Source: Blastomussa wellsi
Lineage: Eukaryota > Cnidaria > Anthozoa > Scleractinia > Plerogyridae
Assembly: GCA_947652115.1 (NCBI GenBank)
Contig: OX393561.1
Location: 43,909,733 to 43,973,732 of the forward strand
Length of the DNA: 64,000 nucleotides
Direction: 5' to 3'
A program made the translations under genes and the position numbers. This document shows, piece by piece, positions 1 to 11,800 of this stretch (its first letter is position 1; each line of letters opens with the position of its first letter). Below the pieces are notes generated by a model, which was given only the letters and a program-made list of their open reading frames with translations, was not told where the DNA came from and ran no database searches.

Positions 1-3000
1 TAATGATAAGCTCATTTATTGCAAAATTAACTTATCGAAATAGTATTTAGAAGTCACTCTCGCAAAAGCCACCTGTTCTCAATTAATTGTTCACATCTTC
101 TGTCCAAATTCAAAGGAAATGTGATTTTAGCACAATTTATCAATAATACCACCAGCAAGCGAGTGAGGGGGTGAACGCACTTGCCACGCCAGGAGAAGTA
201 ATTAGAGAAACACAAATCAAAATGCCGAATTATAAGAATGTAAATCTTTTAACGCAAGTTTTCTTACCGTTAAGGTGGATTTATCACCGACATATGTACG
301 AAAATCGCTCTACCCCAAAACGAAACCATACTTGCGAAACTCGACTTGAAACGTTTTGTTCTCGTACGTAGCGAGGTCTATTTTCATAAACACATTTATA
401 ATGAGGGAACGCAAACGTCAAGGAATTGTCCTAATCTTAAAATTTCGGTAGAGACATAACATGCGGAGACGAAATAGCCTTTTTCGTCTGAAAGTAACAT
501 ACTGAAGGCTCAAATTTGTCATGAAAAGCGAATCAGTGCTTCATGCTAAACAATGACACCTCTTCAAAATGGCGGGAGTAATTCATTACATGGCGGGAAA
601 GCAAAACATTGTCTTACCGTATCTTGTAATCCCGCTCTTGTTCGCTTGTGTACGGCTCCTCTTGAGCAAGAATCCTTCTGCAAACGAAACACAAATAAGT
701 CAAACCTTTGCCATGCTTGAAAGTCTAGGTACAGACAATTCTTACTCGCCTTTCGCTTTCTTGTGTTCGTTTCTTCGACAGCTTCCAAGCTCAAATGCCG
801 AAGGTCTTTTGCTGCACAGTCACTAAAAATACAACAAGCGGCAATGTGAGATTCGCAAATCTTGGAAATACTACTTTTTACGAATGTTCAGTCGAACACA
901 GAGATAGATCAGTTGCCCAAGGGCGACGCAAAGAATGTCGAAGATTTTTGTCGATATCGATTGCCAAAGAGGAAAGTTTGCAAATCGGCGGCAGTCACAA
1001 AATAAACAATCATTGGGGTTTTTGTACAACCCTTACCTTCCACTTGCCATTGACTAAATGAATCGAAAAATGGACTGAACGATGCAGAATTAAAAGAAAA
1101 TACTAAAGTTTCTTTGCGCGTCCAATTGATCGCTGTTCTTTGCCGCTTGAGACCTTCACAGGACCAGGTCTCCAGGCGAATGAATGAATAGATTTTCTGC
1201 GCGAATATTTGTGTGCACTTTCCACGTGCCGTATTTGAACAAAATTACCCGCCACAATCTCGACCAATCAGGTCGCACAAACTAACCCCCGGGACACCGG
1301 GAGAACCCCAAAGGTCACGTTTCATGCAAATTCTTGCGCATCTTTCCTGCTAAAAGACTTGACACTGAAATCTTAGGCAATTCCAAATAAAAGACTTTTA
1401 AAAAAGTTTAAGATGTGTCGGATATTACAGCTGCAAAGACTTTTAAAGAACTTAGTCTCCCTGTGCGTTGCGTGCTTTGACCTGATACGTTATTCGCTGG
1501 GATTCAAATGAGACGACAACACAAATAAAAGCCTGTAGCGCTCTCCTTCATTTTTTACTGAGGTCAAATACATCGGTCATAAAGAGGAATGTAGTTCAAT
1601 TTGCGGGTGATAAAATTGCTACTAAAATATTCAAAAATGCCACCCCCGCTTCTGAATATAAATTAAGTTGCACAAAAAGTAAACAAAAGACGAGCCGTGA
1701 GTAGAATATACGTGGCATTTACAAATAAATCACACGGTTGACGGAGGGTATTTTAAACAGCCTCGTTTTTCAAGAAGCACATTGCAAAAAAGTCGGGAAA
1801 TTCATATCATTGAAGTTAAAATATTGCTTAGGAATATGCGCGTCGATGTCGAAACGATATCGTGAAGAATGTGTACCGGATAAATTGTAAACTCATACCT
1901 ATACTTTGTCTGATTTTTCCAGGGCTTAAATTGGATTAGTGTTTATTAATGACTCTTTAATGAATCTTAGTTTTAAAGTTGTCTTATATTGCGTAAATGC
2001 GTCAGCCTTAATTTTGTGTTTCCTAATCCTGCACTCGTTTTAATTTGTGCTGACCTTTTTATCAACATATACAAAGGAAGAAATAGCCCCAATGCTAAAC
2101 CGCGGAGTAATGGAGTGAGAATGCAAGTTTCTCTTAAAAATCCGACGTATTTTGACCTAGGCTTTCTTCCATCTGGTGTTTCACAATAGTAAAATCTGAT
2201 TTAAAATTGTATGAGTTATGTGGCCCTCTGAGGGGTTCATATGTTTTCAACTGATAGACCTTGCCCCGCATAAAAAAAAAGGTATGGGCGGATCCCGATT
2301 TCTTCTCGCCTGCTCCGTTCCCAATCCAGTGGCGTTATTTAAAAGTCTCAAGTGGGATTATATGGCACCTAATCCCCTGACCTTAAGCAGAATGCTTTGA
2401 AGTCCTATAAAGCGCGGTGCTTTCTTTGAGCTTGATTGTCAAATGAGCGCAAATGTTGTTTTTTGTAGGCGTTATTGTTTAAGAACCTGAAAAATCCAAG
2501 TCTTGATGGATGGTTTTGCAAATTGTTTTCAGTGCTCAGTTCAGCGCAAACAAAGAGTTCAAAAGTTCCAAGAAACAACACAAAAGAGCTGTTCGCGGAG
2601 GAGTCTGTGACGTTCGTGACAATTTTCAGACAGGGCCTAAAAAACGGTGTGCTTTTACCAGGAAGGGCAAAACCGATTTATTATAGGGAATCGCACGGTC
2701 TAAAACCCACAAAGAGGAAGAAAGCTAGAAAGTTATTTAGACGTTATAAACCGCCGCCGACCAAAATACCACTTGATGGCACTACGTCTGAAATAGTGTA
2801 CCGAAACTTTTGAGGTGAGCTCAAAAAGAGAGGAGGAGAGGCACGCCCATGTCAAAAATACCGACAAGTGGCCCAGAGCCGGCACCGCTAAGACCACCCC
2901 TGTATTTGCGCCCTTGTCGTTTGTATGCCCCACAACCTCAGGCACTCGAAAGGCCCGTAATGAAAAAGGACGTGCACGTAATCTTATTGTAAATTAAAAT

Positions 3001-3380
3001 ATCTACCAATAAATTTGTTGGAAGTGGCACTTAAATAGAAATATTCTACCGTGTTTCTTGGCCCAGTGCGTGCAGATACCTTGCGAAAAACAGAATAGAC
3101 GCTTAGATGCCGTCTACACGGAGGCCGCTCATGTTTTACTAATGCGAACCGAGGGGCTCTTGCATCAACTAGCGCATTCTCTGATTTTCTTCTGTGGGAG
3201 TCGATCTTTATAGCTAGCTGGTGCAGGCAGCACAAAAGGGGAAAGAGGAAAGCTTGAGCCAAGTGCAAAACGCGCTATAAGGTTCGTCAAATTTGATCAT
3301 AAAGTTGGAATTAAATCACCGCGACATAAGGCTATTTTTTTCGAAGCATTCCCACATAAACCGCCTGCTTTGCAGGCTAG

Positions 3381-3444
3381 GTGACATAAGCAAAAGCATA
3401 AGCACAGGGAGAAAGGACAGTTTCTTGTGCTTATGCTTATGTCG
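3381..3444. repeat. Foldback repeat rich in CATAAG/CTTATG
   Basis: GACATAAGCAAAAGCATAAG at 3383 onward is answered by its near reverse complement ending at 3444. It is a short hairpin-forming element. A related but different foldback occurs at 62492-62614. Confidence 0.6.
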
Positions 3445-4507
3445 TTATACTTATGCGCTAGTGAAAACCAGCCTTCAGAGAGGAAGTTTAACTCAACACA
3501 GTGCATTTTTTGTCGCTGCAGCATCATTTTGTCGCTGCGATCAATCTGTCGGATTCCTAAATCTTGACAGGTTGTGGACGCTCTACTCACTGAGCCACTT
3601 GTAGCAGACACCTGTCGCACTGCGACATTTCAGCTAGTGCGGTCCCGTCTTTTAATGAACAAAAGCTGTTTCTGTCACGTTTTAGGCGCGTGTAAAGACA
3701 CGTGACACGACGTGGATAGGCCTGGTGGTGTCTCGTCGCTTTTATATCTGAACATACGGATGCTCCGCCCTAATGTCTGACTTTTTAGGGAGGGTATAAT
3801 TGTTTGACTAACTGTATGCACAAATAGATGTTTGAATTTTAGAAAAAATTCTAAATTTGTTTTTGACTTCGATGGTCAACTGTGGCTCTTGTTGTTTCAA
3901 ACTTGCAAGTTACCGCAAAAAGGCGTGTCCACGCTATTTCCAAATCTCTTATTGCCCTTCGTTTTCCAGCCTCCCACGCAGGCGTCATTGGGGGATTTGA
4001 TTTCCGCCCTACATTAAATTCTTTGTTTCTTCATCCTTTGCAGAACTCAAGCTTAATTTTAAGCCAAAGAGAGGAGCAAAAGTTCACTAGCCCTCACACA
4101 GACATAATGGCGAGTTTGCGATAATCAGGGCCTTCATCTAACCTAAGGCGCATATCTGTTTTACAGTCATCTAAAGGGCATGAAGCCGAACAGTAAAATT
4201 AGGTCTGAACAAGGATACAATAGGCCTTACGGTAAATCAAGAATCCCCATCTCATAGTTTCCTTCGCGTTCGCTGCACGTGATAGCTTGCCCGCTAACTT
4301 ATTTTTGTTAGACACGTGTTACTCAATCGCGGTACCATTAGGCCACCGCGGCGGCTTAATGGTTAGTAGTACACTTCGAGTATCTGTAGCAAGCGAGATG
4401 CTCTCGCATTTTCCTTAGTCCATAAGGTCGGGTTGCGGTGAAATGAGTTGTTTGCAAGCGAACGACAACAACAAAACATTCCTTTAGCCTTTCTACTCCC
4501 TACCTGG

Positions 4508-4653
4508 CCCCGGTTTCTCAAAGGTTGGCTATCGCTAACCAGCGGATAAATCACTATCCAGTGGATAGTGCAGTTTGTTTTGCCAACACACGTTATCCAC
4601 TGGGTAGTGATTTATACGGTGCGTAGCGTTATACACGCTTTGAACGACTGGGG
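4508..4653. repeat. Palindromic dispersed repeat (GGATAGTG family), copy 1
   Basis: The copy contains inverted blocks around ATCACTATCCAGTGGATAG and ends TTTGAACGACTGGGGCC. A second copy lies at 19856-19988 with the same TTTGAACGACTGGG end. It looks like a short MITE-type element. Confidence 0.65.
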
Positions 4654-5626
4654 CCTGAAAACCAAGATCAACACATGACCAATGAAAAAGAAGCCTTTAT
4701 TGATCCTCAATGTTGTCAAAATCAATCTACCTCAACACAAATTAAGAAAAATAATATTTTTTGGTTTGATATTTTGCAATCAAGGATTCAAAATCTTTGC
4801 GTAAACTTCCCAGTACCAAAAATAGTGTTTTCTATTACTTTCCGAAAAAGATTGATTGACAAGATTATAATTGATGTTTCATTATATATTATGTCTCTTT
4901 TTATTCAAATATTATTTATTTTCCCTTTTAGTAAGTGCTCTTTATATGATCACGGAGAGCATTGCCTAAACTATATGCTGCTTTTCTTATTTATGTCCTG
5001 GACTACTCTAAAATGAATAACACAGTCTAACGCTCCAAGTGCCAAGCTGAGCAGAGAATTTTGTTATCTTTTTTCTATCAAAATTGCATAGCCCTAAAGT
5101 ACATCACTAAAATTAAAAATACGGACACTCGGTCGTGGACCCGACCACAAGCAAGTGCTGTATTTTGTTGCGTCCAAAAGCGGACACCCAAGGTAAGCGG
5201 ATGCTTGACAATGGTCCCAATTCAGAGCGCGGGGTAAGACCAAATTCATTGCATGTGTAATTAGCATCTTATATTATTTGATTTTTTCTCAATTTCCACA
5301 TACTGGGTACGTCTGCATAAATGACGTCATCGCGTAAGCTGTAAAAGGAATCAATCCCAAAAAATATCTGTATTGAAAGTTAATTCTCCCGACTAGAACT
5401 GTGAGAAATGAATGGAAACTCTTTAGGAGAATCTGTCTACTGACAATGGGCCAGTTGGCTATTCGAAACATCATGTACTCAATAAAACACCCTTTCTCTG
5501 TAGAACACTCCATTTCAGCTCATTACATGTAAAAATGTCTTTCTGGAGACCCTAAAATAACTTTTAAAATCGTTCTTAGTTTTTGGTTTGCGTTAATTTA
5601 AATCCCACACCTAACCCCCCAGATCG

Positions 5627-5800
5627 TTAAGCCGACTCCTGCATCATCTTGTAGTTGTGTAAACTGCCACAAGCTGCAAAGTGCTGTAGCCTCTCCTGCT
5701 CAATTCTTGACGGTGGATCACCGACATCACTACCTTGATCCAGGCTTCCTGTTGGTACTCCGTAACCACCACCACCAGGAGTCTGGACACGATAACAGTC
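5627..5800 (-). CDS. OPLAH: OPLAH last exon and stop
   Basis: This exon encodes the glycine-rich TPGGGGYG motif and a short acidic/basic tail ending MMQESA, with TAA at 5629-5627. The acceptor is TTGTCAG|GAC. I saw no canonical AATAAA on the minus strand in the 330 bases after the stop, so the polyadenylation site is unknown. Confidence 0.94.
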   Translation of the reverse strand, partial: DCYRVQTPGGGGYGVPTGSLDQGSDVGDPPSRIEQERLQHFAACGSLHNYKMMQESA

Positions 5801-8800
5801 CTGACAACAAGAAACAGATATAACCAATGAGTAACAAGCGACCTATGGGCTAGACTAAAGGTAAGTCTGCAGCCGGGCCTAGTGGCCCATCAGGCCGGAG
5901 CTTATCCCGGTTTCTGTAGCATGAAGCGACAGAGAGTATTTCTACTCCCCCCTGGATGGGATGCTAGTCCATCGCAGGGTTACCCCCCAGCAGTAAATTC
6001 GCCGGTACCCATTTATACACCTGGGTGAAGAGAGGCACTGTGAGAGTAAAGTGTCTTGCCCAAGAACACAACGCAGTGGCCCGGCCAGGACTCGAACCCG
6101 GACCGTCCGATCCAGAGTCCAGCGCACTAACCATTAGGCCACTGCGCCTCCCTAAGACTAAGACTAAAAGACTAAAAGCCCTCCAAAAAGACGACAAATC
6201 TGATTGGCTGTTGAAAACATGTTCACTTCGTTCACGATCTCAAGATTCTTACCCCAGGTTGCATGTGGACCGATGCCTTGCCTCCCAGACTGATTATTCG
6301 GCCATCCGCCTTTAACAACAGGCTCAACCCTGCAGAACCCGGTTCACCGCCTTTGGAAAAATAAATTAATATGAAATGAAGTACAGTACTGTTGCTCAAA
6401 ACACTACGCACCCCAAACCCCTTCCCAACCTTCTTCTCCGTGCCGGCAAAAGAGTAATTTATGCTAACTAAAGATCAGCACAAGTTACATTTCCCTGGGG
6501 CAAAACGTTTTGACGTTTGACAAATTTTGCTACAAGATGCCAAGGGCGGTTGGGGGTCATAAGAGAACTTAATCTTCTTAGGTATAAGATGGAGCAACCA
6601 CAAATGGTCAGGAGTCTTTGCACGAGCTTAGTGAACCATCAGACCCGAGCTTTCCTTAACATAAAGCGACCTGTATCCCGCTTTCCTTAACATAAAGCCA
6701 CCCGTATCACGCTTTCCTTAACATACAGCGACCCGTATCCCGCTTTCCTTAACATGAAGCGACCGTATCCCGCTTTCCTTAACATAAAACCACCCGTATA
6801 CCCCTTTCCCAAACATAAAGCGACCCGTATCCCGCTTTCCTAAACAGATAGCGACCCGTATCCCGCTTTCCTTAACATAAGGCCACCCGTATCCCGCTTT
6901 CCTTAACATAAAGCGACCCGTATCCCGATTTCCTTAACATAAAGCGACCCGTATCCCGCTTTCCTTAACATAAAGAAACTTGGAGTATTTCTACTCCCCC
7001 TGGAAGGGATGCTAGCACACCTCAGGGTTAACTCCAGCATGAATTTCACCGATACCCATTTATACACCTGGATAGAGACAGGCATTATGAGGGTAAAGTG
7101 TCTTGCCCAAGAACAACAACACAGTGCCCCGCCCAGGGCTTGAACTCGAACCGTCCGATCCGGTTCCAGTCCACTAACCATTAGGCCAACGTGCCTCCCG
7201 TAAGTGAATATGATACGGACATATTCTCCCTGATGTACCTTTGAGTCCGTAAGGCCTGAACGCTCTCCTCTCTCCAAGGACAGAAAGAACCTGCGCTCTT
7301 CTAAACAACAACTCGCGCACAACACCGTCACCACCCCGGTGAAAACCATTGCCACCCGTGCCAGGGTTGAGATGGAAACGACGCAAAATCACTGGAAACC
7401 TAGCAAGAGAGATAACAGCGAGGGTATTACACGTATAAAGTCAGGTCTTCCCCTGACGCAGGAGTTACTTTTTTAATAGTTTTTGAATAAGGGGACATAA
7501 ATTGGGGTAATAGAGGACACATCTCCTTGTCTAACTTGAAGCTGTGTTATCACTTCATTACACTCCGACAGTATTACATGACTGTGTGGTGCAGTTTAAA
7601 GGAGCTAAGTCATCGTTCATGCACTTTGAAAAAGTTAGCCTAAAGTTTTCAAAATCACCATTTCCAATCCGTTTCAATCTTCTCCACCCTCAGCAATCCT
7701 TGTTCCTTTTTGGTTTATTATCACTCCTTTGGTGTTTTTCTTCCTTAGCTAACTATTATTTTTAGGTTCCGTACATTTTAATAGTAATTTAGGTTGTCGA
7801 AGAAATGACTCAAAATATCGTGAGTAGCTCCTTCATTGTGCGTTCATTGGCACAATGTGATTTGCGCGATGCGGTCGTTGTGCCACGTAGCCCACCACAA
7901 GAGTTTTCCGTAGCTCAGTGATTAGAGCATCCGGAAGATCGTGGGTTCAAATCCAATCTCTCCACACGGGTTATTTCATTATTAATTCGCCGTTTACATT
8001 TGTTGCATTACGAGCTCTAACTGACTTCAATTTAGCAAAACAGCAGCCCTTTTTGGCAGAATCACTGCCACATAACAAACAACGATGATTGTCGAGTATT
8101 ATAAGTTACATTTTCATACAAAGTGAAATAAACATGGAAGAAGTCAGGTCGACGTTCTTCACGCCCTTTACCAAAATGCAATCCATTTCAGTTCTCCAGT
8201 TTTGTCCAGTAGCTCTCTCAAGTATCTGCGAACAGGCTCTCCAGTGGGGAAAGTTGGGAAAAAATTGCGAGAAGTGATTTACTTTAAGCTCCACTGGGGA
8301 AACTGTTGGCGGGCTAATAGTGTGGCATTACTTTCACTCAATAGATTTTTTCTAACAATAACCCTAGGAAAAAAATCTCACAAGCAACAATTGAAGATAA
8401 ACACGTGACATAAATCTAAACAGGCCCTGGGGTAGGGTCACCCACGTGAGTACTTTCTCTCTCCCTCCTCCCCCCGCCAGGGGCTGGACGTCAAAAGATC
8501 CAATAAGACTCACCTTCTTTCGATAATCTCTGGGTCTGTTATCCTCGTGTTTGTCATGTGCACGTGAACTCCACTGCGCCCATCCCACGTGGGACCCTGT
8601 AACGAAAAGAAAAGCGAACTATGTACACCAGTTGCCACCATGAACCTCCTACAGAGAATTTAACACTATAGAGCGTTTTCACTCACGTGACCAAAAAATA
8701 AATCGAAAACCATTCAGTGGACAGAGTCAAGAAACTACGATGCTATAGAAGATAAATAAAGAAAGCACTTCTCCAAGTTTCAGGTGCGTGCGTTATTCCA

Positions 8801-11800
8801 AACTTCAGATATTCGTAGAAATGTTTCGCACAAATTTACAGAGCCCAATATGGAGCCGCCATATTGGTGTACCTCAGTGGAACACCAATGAGGCGACCGG
8901 AATTAGTGTAAACATCTGGAGTTTACTTTGGTTATCTAGGCAACTGGTTACCTAATACTTAAAGTTCTCAATGGCTAAAACTCGCGAGATAAGCATGTGT
9001 TTTTCGACAAACATGATCGTAACTTCAGGTCACGCACCGCCATAACTCTGAAATTCAAATTGCGCTGGTTTCCAAACGAAGGACGCTGTTGACTTTCATT
9101 TCGCGATTTTATTAACGTTAAAGGTTAAGTTATTTCATTGACAATGTTATTTTAATAAATATTTCTTGAAGTTATGTAGAACGACTTTATTCAAAAAACA
9201 CCAACTCTAAGAAAAACACAACAACTCTTTATTTTCAGAAGTGCTGAGATTTCCGTCGGTAACCATTTCAAGGAGAAGGTTTAGAGTTACAGACAACGGT
9301 GGAAAAAGAATTGTTTAAAAATTCCGTCGTTAAAGTTTTATTGGCAATAAATTCATCTTTTCTACAGTCCATTAATTTTCGCTTCACCCTGACACATTTT
9401 TAAATCGCGAAACCGCGAAATCAAAGTGTCGAGAAAATTTCATGTAATACGGCAACTCACCGCACCAGATCCCCCGCAGATTGTCTCGTAGTAACCGCAT
9501 CCCTCGTCACCGAATGTAGTGTTGTTCATACAACCCTGTTAAGATAATTTGAAGAGAAATGAGATGTACTAACTTACCGAGCCAGCTCCACCACTGATTG
9601 TCTCAATGTACTGATATCTGGCATCTCCAAATGCTGTTATGTTCATACAACCCTGCACAAGACGATAGCTCACCATCAATAGAACATATCCCTGAGAGCC
9701 TTCCAGTTTTTTCAGTGAAAGATAAGATGGAATTGTCCTTCGCGCTAAAAAAGGTTTCAGAAACAACGCTACATCTTCTGAGCTATTCTTTCTTCTCGTT
9801 TTTTTTACCGGACTGCGCGGAATATCACTACCATTTTGCTTTTCCGCAGAAATACTGTGCTCTTCTGAAATCAGCGTATCTAATTCTATGTACATATTTA
9901 TTATAATGTTTTAAAATATGTCACACGCCGCACAGCCTCTCATACCATTGTGTTTGTTCATTGAAAAATGGTACTGTTCCATTTGCCAGAAAATTCAAAA
10001 TAGGCTTTCAATATACATGGAACACGCTTCCTGTGTACAGCTCGGAGCTACAACAATTGTCGCAAGTCTTGGATGTTGACAGTAAACATACACGAGTATA
10101 TTTTATCGTTTTCCAACATTGAAAGGGGAAACGGGGGCAATGAAACGTATTTAACAGTTATTACGATCATAATTATATAGCTACATCAAAATTGTCAACA
10201 GATGCATTTTTTATTAATTTTTGCCAACTGTCCAAATTTAAAATAAATTGGACAGTTTTGCTCAAACTGTCCAATTTAAGAAAAATCTGGATACCTTCCA
10301 TAAACCAATCAATTGTTAAGAAAAACTAGTTTGGGGGGCGAAACATTTGCCATGTTCATATATTTTTGGATGCTATATAATTAATAGGTAACAGGACTAC
10401 ATGCTTGTCCAATTTGGAAATAATTGGATTCAAAAAATTCCTCGAACTGGCAAATTGGACTCGGCCTACAACCTCGTCGACGCAATCCTCGGAATTTTTT
10501 CTCATCCAATTATTTTCAAATTGGACAGCATGTAGGCCTATTACATATACTTATAGTACACTCAACAAAATTACTCTATTCTGATTGGACGAGAGCAGTA
10601 CAATTAATCCCAAATTGTATTCCGCAGAGTAAGTATTAGGTTTCTATAGCAACGCGGGCAAGCGAGGCAAATTTGAAATGGTGAGACAAAATTGCCGACA
10701 GTCGTTTTGCTTTCGAGAAAGAGCTTCAAACACTTAAAGAAACAGCAACCAATGAAGGCTCGATTTCCGCCGCTCTTTTCGGTGCGTTCGGGGGGATGAC
10801 CGTGGGCTCATTTTGCCGAACAGCGGCTGGTAATCGAGCCTACAACCAACGAAAATACAAAGAAAAGAACACAAACCTGGATAACTGTATGGCGCAGCTG
10901 GGCTGAAGAGCACAAATTTAACCCTGATCTAGAAGAATATTCGGCGGAAGAACTCAACAAAATTCTTCAGAGGTAAGAAACAAATGCGGTCTATTTTCTT
11001 TTAATTTTGTTGAATGTACTATAAACAAAAAGTCGCATGGCCTTCTCGTACAATTCGTTGTTAATAGGTACTCGTGATTTTTGAAAGTTCTCAAATTGCA
11101 CTCGCCTAAAGGCTCGTGCAATTTTGGGAACTTTCAAAACATCACGAGTACCTAGGCGAGTGCAATTTGAGAACTTTCAAAACACACTCGTACCTATTAA
11201 TCACGAATTGTACTCGAGGTTGTGCAGCTGGTATTACCACACACAAAATGACGTAAAGGATATTTGACTCACCTGTGATGCAGCGCAGGCTTCAAAGGCT
11301 TTCAACACTACATCCACGACTCGCTGGCTTGTCAACACGTTCCCGCCAACAACTGCCGCGGTTTCTGTTGGATCTAGTACACTGCCCGGCGGGATTATCA
11401 CTTTTATTGGCGTTAAACAACCCTGGTGGCGAAAAAAAGGTTGAAGATGTGCAGGATATGGATGAGCATGTTCATTTGTCTGTAAACCAAAGCCAAAAGA
11501 TCTCTTTACAGCGAATACATGGCTTTAAGAAGCCACACTCTATGAAATGTTTTTTCCTCGGTCCCCTCAAAATCAGTCATTTTTATGTGATCTATTACAT
11601 ACCAGCTACGAGCTGGGCAACGGCGGTCGTCGGTCATATTCGCGGCAATAGAATTGGCATTGTTCCCGCTAAGAGACTCTTGGCGGGAAACAGTTTTCAT
11701 TGTTACATGATCGCGTGTCCTGTTGGGGAGGAAACTTCAGCTATATAACAACTTAACACAAAAATAACAACACAAAAAGCCTTGCACATATTCGCTTCAA

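Larger units (their letters stand above)
1..5626. other. 3' flank of OPLAH, no gene recognised
   Basis: No open frame here resembles a known protein or shows paired splice sites around conserved sequence. The longest, 2475-2813 (+), encodes a 112-residue basic sequence I do not recognise. The region holds a CATAAG-type foldback (3381-3444) and a palindromic repeat at 4508-4653. Confidence 0.5.

Noticed and set aside
2475..2813. 112-codon open frame, plus strand
   Set aside because: The sequence is basic and unrecognised, with no splice context or conserved motif. It could be chance.
6718..7355. Open frames through the 31-bp array and the SINE, minus strand
   Set aside because: Repetitive peptides (ESGIR units) come from the minisatellite, and the longer frame is SINE sequence read past OPLAH exon 38.
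7906..7972. Functional tRNA gene
   Set aside because: The spacing between A-box and B-box-like parts is too short for an anticodon arm.
11275..11748. 157-codon open frame, plus strand
   Set aside because: It runs antisense over OPLAH exon 35 and then into intron; it is a shadow of the real exon.
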